Source: Iris pallida (taxonomy: Eukaryota > Streptophyta > Magnoliopsida > Asparagales > Iridaceae). From it: a stretch of 64,000 bases of DNA. The stretch is from NCBI GenBank assembly GCA_029216955.1, contig JANAVB010033216.1:8549492-8613491 (forward strand), in the 5' to 3' direction. Below, in pieces: positions 39,416 through 50,500 of the stretch. Position 1 is the first letter of the stretch. Every line of letters starts with the position of its first letter. Made by a program: the position numbers and the translations under genes. The notes under the pieces were generated by a model. The model had not been told where the DNA came from, did not search any database, and was given only the letters and a program-made list of their open reading frames with translations.

Positions 39416-40690
39416 ATGCCGCCTAAGGGATTCAACCCCTTCAAGAGGAAGAAGACGACCAATCCTAGTGAGGAAAGATCATCTTCAAATCCACCCACGG
39501 ATTCCCTCTTTTCACCAGTTCAATCGAGCGATGGCGTGTTCGATGGGTTTTATTTTCAAACCCTAGATCAAGCCCTTCTGTGGTATGAAGACTTTTCCAT
39601 GAGATCCATATGCACAGGCGCTCCTATCAAATGGACTGTGTTTCCAGAACACCGCCCTTATTTTGAGGCATTAGGGTTACAACACGTTGTTAAACTTTGT
39701 TTCCCGGTAGCTACTAATGCCATTAGACTTTTCTACTGCAATATCATATTAAACACGTTTGACGTAAGTACTCGTGTTGGCGGACTAGACATCGAGTTCA
39801 ATGATGTCCTCTTAGCGGAAATCCTTGGTCTGTCTAACGAAGGTGCACCGCTTGTTGATATCACTGAATTTGATTTCCTCGACGGCACGACACTTGCTAG
39901 TTTTAAAGCTGAACTCTGTGCACCTGATCGAGTTCGCTCTGGAAAGTTTAAGGCAAACAACTTGAACTTGTTTAATTATGAATTGCATCGCATCATCTAC
40001 TCCACTCTCCTTCTGAAGTCTACTCCAAAGGATGATGTCACATCACTTGAACTATCTACTATGTATCACATTCTTAAGGGGATTCTTTTTTCTTCTCCTA
40101 AGACCATTATCCAGATGATGGGACGTTGTCGTGCAAAAGATAGAAATCTCTCTTATGCGATGATTCTCCCACGCATCTTCCAGCATTTTGATATTGATTT
40201 GTCAACTTGTACTCAAGACCCTGAGTCCAAGTTTCTTAAGATATCTTGTCGTAGTATGACTGCTGCTGCTCCTCCTACTGCTCCACCTCCTCCACCTACT
40301 CAACAGTATGCCATGACCTTTGAAGGCATACACCAGTATCTTTCTGATTTGCACGTCTCGATGACGGATATGGCCCGCGAACGTGAGTTCCGCGATGTCA
40401 CTCGTTATCAGGCGATAGCAAATTCTCTCGCTGATCTTCGATTTGCTCAGACTGGACATTCTGCCGGTTCTATTCCTAGAGATCCAGCCTTCTCTGGTTA
40501 CCGCTATGAGGATGAGGCTGTTTATGCCTACTTTCAGCCCGGTAACGCATATGATTGGTACCGTTCTGACCGTGCTCCACCTCGAGACTATGTCGGTGAG
40601 TTTTACACTAGCGCTGGTACTTCTGGAGCTGGTCCCTCTGGACATGTCGGTCATGCTGCTGCTGATGATGATGATGACGAGGAGATATGA
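39416..40690 (+). CDS. Third ORF of copia E (env-like position, 424 aa)
   Basis: The likely start is ATG 39416 (MPPKGFNPFKRKK), eight codons after an earlier in-frame ATG at 39392. A basic N-terminus leads to a core of about 220 residues. That core (WTVFPEHRPYFEALGLQHVV, AIRLFYCNIILN, GLDIEFNDVLLAEILGL) resembles the putative plant transposon protein domain found in many plant element ORFs. A Pro-rich linker (about 285-300), a helical stretch and an acidic DDDDDEE tail follow. SIRE-type elements often carry an extra ORF here, called env-like. I see no clear signal peptide or membrane span, so an envelope role is not supported. It is fully open while gag-pol is broken. Confidence 0.75.
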   Translation: MPPKGFNPFKRKKTTNPSEERSSSNPPTDSLFSPVQSSDGVFDGFYFQTLDQALLWYEDFSMRSICTGAPIKWTVFPEHRPYFEALGLQHVVKLCFPVATNAIRLFYCNIILNTFDVSTRVGGLDIEFNDVLLAEILGLSNEGAPLVDITEFDFLDGTTLASFKAELCAPDRVRSGKFKANNLNLFNYELHRIIYSTLLLKSTPKDDVTSLELSTMYHILKGILFSSPKTIIQMMGRCRAKDRNLSYAMILPRIFQHFDIDLSTCTQDPESKFLKISCRSMTAAAPPTAPPPPPTQQYAMTFEGIHQYLSDLHVSMTDMAREREFRDVTRYQAIANSLADLRFAQTGHSAGSIPRDPAFSGYRYEDEAVYAYFQPGNAYDWYRSDRAPPRDYVGEFYTSAGTSGAGPSGHVGHAAADDDDDEEI

Positions 40691-41187
40691 TATATTAGCT
40701 GATTTTTGAGACTTAGATATTATCTACTGTACACTTGGAAATGCTCCGACATTCCTAGTTTCTTTCCTTTTAGCTTTTTATTATCAGACTTGTACTGGAT
40801 ATTTTTTTATGTCTCTTGAACATCATTTTATCTTTCTGGGATGCGTAGTTTATCTTTCACATCAGTTTATTTATTTATTTATAGCATCTTTATCTGCTTC
40901 TATATTATAAACTGCCTGTGAAATAAATCTCTGTTATATCTTGTATATTCTCACTGCATGATACATTATTTTCTTGTGTTTCTTCACTGTTTGTTTCTTA
41001 TGCATTGATTGCGGGGGAATTTTCTCTTTTGTAATTATTTTGCTAAGTGACAACGGGGGAGAAAATAGGATCTAACATTTTGTTTTTGAGAATAATATAG
41101 GAATTGAATAATTTTGAACAATGTTGAACTATTTATGGTATTTTACTCAAAAGATGTTATATCATTCATAGTTTGTCAATTATCAAA
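40691..41187 (+). other. 3' untranslated region of copia E
   Basis: T-rich sequence with two extra polypurine-like words, TGCGGGGGAATT (about 41009) and AACGGGGGAGAAAAT (about 41052), upstream of the main tract. No coding potential. Confidence 0.7.
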
Positions 41188-41198
41188 ATAGGGGAGAT
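41186..41198 (+). other. Polypurine tract of copia E
   Basis: AAAATAGGGGAGAT lies directly before the 3' LTR, the usual plus-strand primer position. Confidence 0.85.
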
Positions 41199-42273
41199 TG
41201 TTGGCCCATTGGTCATATGGTCAAACTGATTTTAATAATTGATCAAACTCTATCTCGATATATAGAACTAGTCAGGATATCTCGGACTCTTGGACATGAT
41301 CAAGAACAGCTATCTACACAGTTCAAGACCGAAGCGTTGTTTGCCTGTTCGAGTTTGTATTTCTTTGAGCAATGTATTTTTCATTTTATTTGAGTCTAGG
41401 AATACTTTGTACACGAAGTCGTACTGGCAAATATGCTATTCCAAAATGATTTCAAAATATTTTTAAAATGTCCTTAGTTTTGAAAAACAATCGTATTTAC
41501 AAAAGCTCCAAAAAGGTTTTCAAAATTCCCCAAAAACTAATTTTAAAAACCCTAACCTAGCCCTGACTGAACTCGGCCAGAGTTCGGCCAGAGGTCGGCC
41601 AGAGTTCGGTTAGTGGCCGTTTTGTTTTTGAATTCCTTGGAACTTGGTCCTCCTGCAGTTGCGGATTTGACAGAGATTTTTTCATCGAGTTCTGCCCGAA
41701 TTCTGTCCGAATTCTGCCAGAATTTTGTCTTTGGAACTCCTATAAATAGAGAAGAATTTCGATCATTTTAACTCACTCATTCACTTTTAATCTTCTCTCT
41801 ACTTAAAGCTTTCAGTCTTCCAAAAAGTTTTTCTCGAGCTTTAATTTTCAGATCCCAAGCAAGTTACAATCCTCTAGTCGATTTGCCAGTGCGGTACGGT
41901 CTAGAAGTTTCAGAGTGATTGTAATCAGAAGGCTTGATAGAAGATTCAACTCTTCACAATTGAAGTTGGACGAGTTCTTCGTATCAAAGCTCGCGTTGTA
42001 GAAGTTGCAAGGACTTCGTAAGAAAACTTGCAGTTTTCCCAATAGTGGATTCAACTGGTAGCAAGAGTTCTACCGACTGGACTAGTCCTCAACAGAGGAA
42101 AACCAGTATACATCGCTGTCTTTGCGTTTGCTTTCTTATCTCTGCCTTTACATTATTTAGTTGTGATTATTATTCTGTGATCTTGCTACTAACATTTTTT
42201 AATTAGCATTATTCCGCTGCCAACTCTATTCACCCCCCTCTAGAGTATTCTGCTTTACGATTTTGTTCCTACA
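41199..42273 (+). repeat. Copia E 3' LTR
   Basis: Partner of 32669-33732. It has an extra 22-bp GGCCAGAG(T/G)TCGG unit near 41580-41605 and one fewer 11-bp CGAATTCTGCC unit near 41690-41720. TATA box at 41741-41748. Confidence 0.95.
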
Positions 42274-42278
42274 GAGAT

Positions 42279-42857
42279 GACACAGTGCGACTCAACGTAC
42301 ACATTCTCTTAGACTCAATAAATTAAAGATTACAGACTTGGAACAAATAGGAAAACCAAGAGCCCTTTGATGACACCTTTCTTCTGATATTTGAGCAGAC
42401 CTGAATACGTCTTTTTTTATAGCAGTCGTCCAAAGATAAACAGATCTGGAAATCTGAATACCTTTCGGGGGCTTCGCCTCCGAACCCCGATGGGGGGCGC
42501 TGCCTCCTCGACCCCTGTCCGCTGACCAGGCAGCAGAACCCCTGATGCGAGGCCCCGGATAGGTCACTAGGCGATTCAGAGAAATCTTTTTGTATGACGC
42601 CGTCTTTGGTCCATCATTAATTCTTCATTGCCTATGTCCTGGTTTGATCATGCTTACTGCATATCTACAAATACATGTTAGGCGAGCAAAATATGTTACA
42701 GTATGATACAAGCATGGCAATATGATATAGGACAATTAGGACAATACTAAGTTTAAGTAGCAACATGATAGTGAGTATATGAATATTAGTGACATTATTA
42801 TGTTAAACTTAATTGATTAGCCAAATTTAAAAACACGATGTAATCATTGGGCTAACA
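42279..42857 (-). mobile_element. Copia B 5' LTR, second part
   Basis: It continues the LTR interrupted at 32668 after the duplicated GAGAT. It holds GC-rich CTTCGCCTCCGAACCCCG-type sequence at about 42472-42560 and ends TGGGCTAACA at 42857, followed by the CTTAC target duplication. An open frame at 42292-42567 has no support. Confidence 0.7.
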
Positions 42858-42862
42858 CTTAC

Positions 42863-43470
42863 CTATTCCCTATCCTAACACATCCTACTAGGCATATCTC
42901 GATTCTTATCTCATTGCCCTCATACCTGTATGCACACATCACCCTACTGCTTCCACTCCTACACTCGCTATTGCCAGGAATCCCCTCCTCTAATACATCC
43001 ATGTTCACTCCCTAACACACATGTAGACTCATATAACACATATATACCTACAAATATACATATATATATATTGCTCACAGTCCTAGACACTAACACTCAC
43101 CTGTCACTTTTTATCAATCTATCTATGACAATAGCACTAGTATATTACCTATCTAGGAATGCTCATACTCCATCCACACAACTGAATACATGTGCATTGC
43201 ATTCCTGTGCACATAGGCACTGCCAGGAAACCCCCTTGCACATATGTGCACATGCCTAGTGTGCTCCCCTGCTACTAGAGCCATACTGACCTGCAGCAAT
43301 GTCAAGGCAGTCCTGCCTTGCCCCATACCAGGTCCAATAGGACCTGTTCACCAACATGGCCTGTTGCCAAAGAGCCACTGGCCAACATAGCTTGTTGCCA
43401 AGCCTGGCCTGGCCAATATGGCCTGTGCTATGGCCTTTGGCCCTGCGGTTAAGCAAGGCAAGGCATAGCC
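42863..43470 (-). mobile_element. Gypsy element A, right LTR, second part
   Basis: Starting at the CTTAC duplication, the sequence matches the left LTR from about 14944 to 15573 (for example CTATTCCCTATCCTAACA). It ends at AGGCATAGCC, where an unrelated LTR-like piece begins. Confidence 0.85.
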
Positions 43471-44114
43471 TGTGAGGACCCTAATTTTTGAGAATTTTTT
43501 TATATTTTATTTTATATGGTTTTATATTTATTAAATTATATTTTAGTATTAATTTTGATATAGATATACTTCTCCGTAGCTTTAATTTTTGGAGCACAAG
43601 AAATGACAATCTTTCAAAACAACCTTTATGAGTTTTGAAGTAGACGAGCCCACCTTCAATTTGATATATCATGTCCCATCTAAACTTGTCCCCTAGCATT
43701 CTTTTGACTTCGTACAACTTTGGGTTAATTTAGGCTATTTGATTATTTACCGTAATTCTAGACCTAATTTCCAACATGAGTTCGGACTCGACATAGATCA
43801 GAACCTTTTGAACCAATATATGGTTTTGACCCATTTTGAGCATACAACATACATGCCAAGGGTGTGCCACTCATTTGAGTTCTTATGTGCTATTTATTTG
43901 CGAATGGCACAAGAGGCTCATTGGTTAACTTTTCGAGTTCGATTTGACTAGAAAATATGTTTGGACCCTAACTGAGCTAACCCCACTTGGTAGAGCCTAA
44001 TTTAGGTTGCCATGACTTAGTAGAATTATTTTGAATATTATTTTGGGAGGTTATATAGCCCAATAGAATTAAATACAAGTTTGTATATATATGATTATAT
44101 TTATAATAGCTTAA

Positions 44115-44157
<43 letters not shown>

Positions 44158-44545
44158 CTTAGCCATGGTTAAGTTTTAAGATATATATCGACTAGAAATT
44201 TTGGCACGGTTAGTGTAGATGAGTGCTTTGGCTAGTGTATTAGCCAAGCTAAGGAAGGCCTAGCCATAGCAGTGTCCTAACTAGAAAAACCAGGCCAAAT
44301 TATGACTTGACCCATATAAAACGATTTAACTATTTATTATTATTGATTATTGACTTTTAGGAGGTCCGGCTGTACCAATTTAGCCCGGACTTGGCCCAAA
44401 CGAAGCCCAAGCCATGTAGACAGGTTGTATGTCCAAAGACGACCATGTGATGTATTTGTATAAATAATTGGTATTTTATTTTAATGGCCTAGTAAAATAG
44501 TTTGATAAATGGTTATATATAATACATGTGTTATTACGATTAATT
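43471..44545. mobile_element. LTR-like fragment replacing part of LTR A
   Basis: It starts TGTGAGGACCCTAATTTTTG, a start common in plant gypsy LTRs, and contains a TA tract at about 44110-44154. The right edge has no TG...CA partner or target duplication. About 560 bp of LTR A (equivalent to 15574-16138) are missing at this place, so insertion was accompanied or followed by deletion. A minus-strand open frame at 43481-43717 is not recognisable. Confidence 0.55.
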
Positions 44546-44847
44546 CACCTGTCAATGACCCCTCACTTAGGCACACTTCTCTCACATTTACCCCACTGTC
44601 ACATTATGACAATTACACTAATCACTTGACACTAACGGCTAACTGTCCAAAGCAGTCACTACTGAATAGTCTATAAACACATTAACTTTAATAAAGGGAC
44701 TGTTACACAGGTTGACAGTCCCTTCCCCTTAGGCTCTAGGACACTCACATGAACCCACAATCAGGGACACACCTAATCAGTCCCTAAACTTACTGCTAAC
44801 AGAACCACTTAGACATACCCGGCTCACTGTCAAAGACAGTAGCCTCC
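44546..44847 (-). mobile_element. Gypsy element A, right LTR, third part
   Basis: Matches 16140-16445 of the left LTR (CACCTGTCAATGACCCCTCA and onward). The remaining roughly 1 kb of the LTR is missing, cut by the next LTR fragment. Confidence 0.85.
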
Positions 44848-45240
44848 TGTCATGACCCGATCACAACATACTGGGTCCAGTCAGATCATGCCCAACCTGC
44901 ACCTTTGGGAGGCGGCGGCAGTAAGCTGTATCAATCAATAGTAATACCATCACAATATTCTAAACTGCAGAAATGAAAAACTTTTATTTAAAACATTTGG
45001 AACAAAACTAATGTCTATCTGGAACAACACACAAACAGAGAAAAAGGTATTAAGTTATTACAACTTGTTATTTTTTTATTACAACTTTTAAAAAAAGGAA
45101 AGAAACTAAACAACAAGTGCGGCTAAAACTTCTGGGCTCCCTATCCGAGTTCAACTCTCTCCTCGGAACCCAGGTCGGGTCCGTAGTAAGAACTAAAAGA
45201 AAGCTCCTCTTCATCGCAGTCACCTAAAAATGTTGGTCTC
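44848..45240. mobile_element. Gypsy LTR fragment (TGTCATGACCCG start)
   Basis: A 393-bp piece has a gypsy-type LTR start but no visible end before the next LTR starts at 45241. Orientation and partner are unknown. Confidence 0.55.
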
Positions 45241-46694
45241 TGTCACGACCCGTACCCGGTATAAGGGCACGAATGTGTAACACCGCCCAGCCTATACAGA
45301 ATCGGCGATAGAACGCTGTAAGGATCTATACTATCTAACAATGATATAATAAACTGACATTGCAGCTCATCTCCGAACGGAGGATAACAATGATATATAT
45401 GTAATCTCAATCACAAGTCTAACAGAAATAATATATGGCATGACAAAAGGTAGGGATATAAACTCAGAGTGCAAGTATATAACACAAATACAGAGAGAGA
45501 GGGTCACAATAAATTTATACAAGTCTGAATAAATATAACAAGCATAAAGTACTAAGCTGGAGACAGAGTCGTCAAAATTCTAGTCTAACTGAGCTACTGC
45601 TAGAGCCTCCTCAGCTGGAACTAACCCCTGCTGGACTAGGGTCTCCTGGTTAATGTCCACTACGTCATGAGGACCATAGTAGGTAGGACACTCGTCGTGG
45701 TCTGAAAAATATATCCAGTCAGGATGGAACGAGCACATCTCCAACAACAGTTCCCAATAAATGACAAGTTCTATGAAACAATAAATAGAGAGAATATACA
45801 GAGCAATCGAATGTACATGAAAATAGCATAGCAAGGGTGAAACTATAAACCAGAGCAAGAACAAGAAAAACTAATCATGGCATGTACAAGAGTCAAGAAT
45901 TATCTTATCTATATGAGTGAGTACTAGTTTCAACAAGTGAGCGGCTTGGGAACGTGTACGGGAATATGGCCTGGCTAGTCATACGTGCAATGTATGACTA
46001 ACACTCACAAAAAAATAATATCTTGCACGGGAAAGGTATGATCACGTTTATACTACTACTCCCCGCCCCGACTGGTAGAGTGGATCCAACCATGACACGT
46101 TACGACACGAAATTCTACGAGAAGGTACCAAGTCTCCTCGAGAATCGATGTCCAAATATTGCACAAGAACTACAATAGGACTTGTACAAAATACACCAAG
46201 GTAAACAAGGAATAACATCTTATGTCAGGATCCATAAATACCAATCCGTGTGACCAATGTGTCAAGAATCATGAATATCTACACTAGATACAAGAAATAT
46301 AGTAAATATTATGAATGAAAAATTATCAGTGAATGTACTCGCCTGCAAACATGTGTGTAGTATCAACGATGTCCGATATGGCGTCTCAGAGACCTAAATA
46401 GGCAATATTGTATCAATATCAAGTTTGAGATTGAAAACTAGTCAAACTAGTCAAATTCTAGGTCAATGGGTCAATTCTAGCTTAATTAGTCAAACTGAGT
46501 CAATCTAGCTATTTTTTAAGTTGCAAGAGTACACTTCTAGGGTATGGGAGCTATATCCTAAATATCTAGGCTAAAATTAACTTGGTTAGGATACTAAAGT
46601 ATCCTTACTATCTAGAAAGCACTACCTTAGTCTAGTTACACTAGCATTACCTATATTTCCTACCATGCCAACGCTATATGTATCTATATCTACT
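45241..46694. mobile_element. Gypsy LTR related to LTR A (element C)
   Basis: It starts TGTCACGACCCGTACCCGG and shares with LTR A the order GATAGAACGCTGTA, CATCTCCGAACGGAGGA, AATACCAATCCGTGTG, with clear divergence. Its interior is non-coding. It stops where the LTR of element D begins; the edge at about 46694 is uncertain. Confidence 0.65.
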
Positions 46695-47508
46695 TGTAGG
46701 TCCTAAAAATCAAGTTGCACCAATCAAAAAGGCAAAGAAAATCAAGTTGTGCACTCTTCAATTGAACAGCACAGGAGACAGATTGCGCAACACCTCAACT
46801 GCGCAGACTGAACTGCGCACACATTCAAGTGCGCAAGCTGACGTGGCCTCGTCATCATTATCTGACAGAGAATCAGATCTTCTGACAGCTGACAGCCCGA
46901 AGAACGAAGAAACTGTTCGTTTATCGTGCAGCACAGCGCTCGAGGACAGCTGTACATGCAGCGCAATCTGCCAGACTCTCTGTCGCGTAATTTAATTTCA
47001 GCACAATCTGAAGCCAGCACAATTCATGTGGCGCACTCCATCAAGACAACTGACAATTTACACGTGGCCTACATGCCATCAATTTCTCACCATGTGGCAA
47101 CCGTCTGTACATGACCAAGCGCATTTCAATCAAACAATACCACGCGTCACATACAGGTGGTCCACGATCGAATAACTGCCTGTGCAGTTCGTTGCTTGCG
47201 CATTCCAATATCTGCGTAATCCATCCGGCGCAAGTCAGAATAACTGAAAGTTAGTTATTTCCAGAACTCTATAAATAGAGTTTCAAGTCTTCATTATCAC
47301 ACACACACAGAGAGTCATCACCAGAGATCAGAGTTCTTGCCAAAGTGCTGCTGCATTCTTCAGAGGCTACCGTCTTCAAAGTTCACATCGTCCAAGGGAT
47401 AAAGCGATCGTCATTCAGATCGGATTCCTATAGTTGTACTTTTCCAGAATTCTTGTAATCTTCTTACAAAGTTTGTGAAATAAAGATCAACTTTTGTTTT
47501 TGCAAACA
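46695..47508 (+). mobile_element. Tat-lineage gypsy element D, 5' LTR
   Basis: The left edge is tentative (TGTAGGTCC). The right edge ...TTGCAAACA is fixed by the primer site three bases later. U3 carries about eight TGCGCA/GCGCA words between 46740 and 47235. A TATA box lies at 47270-47278 and an AATAAA at 47479-47484. The 3' LTR is beyond the CACTA insertion and not in the window. Confidence 0.7.
47270..47278 (+). promoter_or_regulatory. TATA box of element D LTR
   Basis: TATAAATAG lies about 240 bp before the LTR end, consistent with a promoter at the U3/R boundary. Confidence 0.7.
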
Positions 47509-47511
47509 AAA

Positions 47512-47529
47512 TGGCGACTCTGCTGGGGA
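47512..47529 (+). other. Primer-binding site of element D (tRNA-Arg type)
   Basis: TGGCGACTCTGCTGGGGA would pair with the 3' end of a plant tRNA-Arg (…GGAGTCGCCA-like). The first ATG of the element (47511) overlaps the site, so it is also coding for MATLLG. Confidence 0.75.
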
Positions 47530-50500
47530 CGACTTTCTCCTCCGACGAGGAAGTGACAACTCAATGTGACGTTGCATCTATCAGAAAGACGCGAAAGATG
47601 CTGGTTGTAAAGGTCAACCAGACGGCCTACGAGGCGATGATCAACTCCAGGACCACCCCTCGCACTGCAACAACTTCTGCCACGAGCAAAGTTCACCTAG
47701 TGTGGGTCCCCAAGACTGTTGCGCAGTCTACTGCTTATGCTGCCAAGACTGTTGTGCAGTCTGCTGCTACTGCCCATGCGCAGTATGTTGCTCCCCTTGC
47801 CAGTGCAAAAACCACTTCCTATGCTGCTCTGTCAAAGTGCAAGACTCCTCTTCCCCTGGCGCAGTTGGCTGCAACTCTGCCTGCGCAATCCACCGCTCCA
47901 TCAACCAGAGTGCAACTCAAGCACTCTGGCATCAAGACTCCTGCTGCGTAAACTGCTGTGACTGTGGCCAGAACACCTTCTGTCAAAACTCCTCATGCAC
48001 AACCTTCCAGCGCGCCAACGGCCACTTCAACCCCTGCGCAAACTGCACCAGCGCAGTCTAAGAGGGACAGCCCTTTGGCTAATCTCTCTTCTTCTCACAG
48101 TAAGGGAAAAACCTCTGCTCCTCTTCCCAAACCCCCTGTTGCTCCAGCGCAATCCACTAGGGATAGTCTTTTGACTATTCCTCCTCTGCCTTAGAACAAA
48201 GGAAAAGGCCCGTTGGTCTTTTCTCAAACTTCCTCGTCCCACGACTTAGAAGACAATAGAGGGAAACGCTCTTTAGCTAACCCTTCTTCACAAAACAAAG
48301 AAAAAGGCCCTTTGGTCTTTTCTCAGTCTTTCTCGGTTTTTACCGTAGAAGATCAATCTGAACGTGCCTTGGCACCAGTCAGTACAAGAACTCTCTCAAA
48401 CAAGATTTCTTCTTCCTTCCTTGCCAAAAGGATGTGTACTGATCAAATAGGTATTCTACCTACTCCGGTAGCAGAATTCCAAGATCTCCCGACTCGCAAG
48501 ATATCCCGTTCAAAACAGGGAAAATTGTTGGTGTCTCAGACAGAAACCCCTGGGGGTGAATTTGATGATCTAAGAACTTATCTCAATAGGCCAACTTCGG
48601 CGAAACGCAAACAGCCAATGCCGAAGACCAACCAGCATCAGAGGCAAACTTCCAGGATCAAAAATCTCGACACCTATGCTAATGAAATGAGTACTTCCCT
48701 ATACACTCAAGGGACAAAACATTTGAAGAACCGGAACCATGTTCCAAATGTTGTTAAAGAACATATCCCTCGAACTTCTTCTCGTCCTGTCATTGTTCCC
48801 GATCTCCGAGAACACCTTAAGCAAAAATGGTACAACATCTCAACGCCTCCAGTACAACCACTTGGACACCATTGTAATCACAAGGTTGTCATCAAGTGCT
48901 GTTGTCAGACAACAAAATGATCTGTTTTCGATCGTTTGAATTTTGCAAACGCTGAACCTATGTCAGACGATGAAGACGAAGTTTTATACGTTTCCGTCAA
49001 CATGACTTCCCGAGACACTGGGGGTAGAAAGTGCTCCAAGCATGGCAAGCCTCGCAAGCCCAGCCAGCGGTATTTAGATCTGCTCCAAGAATCTTCTGAA
49101 GGAGTATTTCGACATACCCGATCCCGAAGCCGAGATACAATCGGTCAAAGGAATCTTCAAGATCCTTCTGGTCATCTCCTTCTTTCTCGTTCAGGAGATG
49201 ATTCTTTCTTCGACTATGATGCATACAGCGAAAGTTCTGAACAGACGGTATCCTCCACTGTACCTAGAGAAGTGACAGCTTATGTTGTCACTGAAGACCC
49301 AGATGCTTCCAGTTCAGCTAGTCAAGAACAACGAATAGCTGTGCTAGAAGACAAGTTGAAGACCATGGCTGAAATGGTTGCAAGTATGCATTCTATTATC
49401 GTGGCCCAACATACAGTACCACCGACTGTACCTGCTGCAAATCCTGAGATCATATCATCGTCGGTGCCTGTCAATGCAGGGCTGGGGGTAGTATCTCCTC
49501 AACTACCTCCTGTACAGATTCAACCTACACTCAGTCAGTCAGGTGCTGGGGGTAGTGCTTACCACGCTGTTCCTCCCCCTAACACTCTGATTCAGCCTGC
49601 TCCTTCTACATCAGTGGAGGATGCCAATGAAGCTGTCAAACTCCTGTACACTCAATTCGAGGCCTTCAAGGAGAAGGACAATTTGCAGAGGTTGGGGATC
49701 AAACAACCCTACCCAGTTGAATGGAAGAAAGTTCCATTTTCTCCAAAGTACAAGATTCCAGCAATCTCTCTGTTTGATGGCAACACTTCTCCCAGTCAGT
49801 TCATTAACCACTTTGAGGTAATGACTGTCCAACTTCAGCCAAATGACGCTCTTCTTACCAGAGTATTCGTCGGCTGTTTAGCTGGCGTAGCATACGATTG
49901 GTACAGGAGTTCGCCCGATGGCTGTATCACCTCTTTCTCAGGTCTAAAACAAATCTTCTTGGAACGATTCTATGAGGAGATCAATGACATGACCATGTCA
50001 GCCCTTAATAAAATTAAACAAAGGCATAATGAAACTGCTGAGAGTTTCATTGAAAGGTTCTACCGAGAAGCTTTAAAAATGCCTCCTGGAACTCCGGCCA
50101 CTGTGACCATAGACACCTACAAGGCAAATCTTTTGCCTATCATCAGCATGTGGACGGGGTCAACTCAGTTCCAAGATTGGCCATCCTTCATTGTCAACGC
50201 TAAAGCAGCTGAAGTTAGTGCTGACAAATTCAAGCAGCTAGGGGTACACATGTCTAACCCCGACCAGGATGAACACCAGACATCAGGTGGTGGTAATCGC
50301 CAGAACAACCGCAAGGGAAATAAAACTTTGAATATCAACTTGAAGAATAAAGAATCTTTGGCGGTCAACGTAGCTCCACCTACGTCTACTTCTACTCCCT
50401 CTGTACCTCCAGCAAGGGAACCTCGTCCGAAAGTAGAGTACTCTTTTGACGAGAATGACACCGTGAGCATCTTTGATTGCTTGATTAAAAGCAATAAGTT

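Larger units (their letters stand above)
32669..42273 (+). mobile_element. Copia element E (SIRE-like), complete, with third ORF
   Basis: Two LTRs (32669-33732, 1,064 bp; 41199-42273, 1,075 bp) are flanked by GAGAT at 32664-32668 and 42274-42278. A tRNA-Met primer site, gag, pol, a sense third ORF and a polypurine tract follow in order. The LTR length difference is explained by a 22-bp gain and an 11-bp loss in the 3' copy. Over the first 85 bp the LTRs differ by three substitutions and one indel, so this is not a very recent insertion. Gag-pol carries inactivating changes. Confidence 0.95.

Noticed and set aside
39416..40690. Calling the third ORF of copia E an envelope glycoprotein
   Set aside because: No signal peptide or membrane-spanning segment is visible; only its position matches the env-like ORF of SIRE-type elements.
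47702..48061. Cys-rich plus-strand ORF that looks like a metallothionein
   Set aside because: It is a shifted-frame shadow of the Thr/Ala-rich leader ORF of element D.
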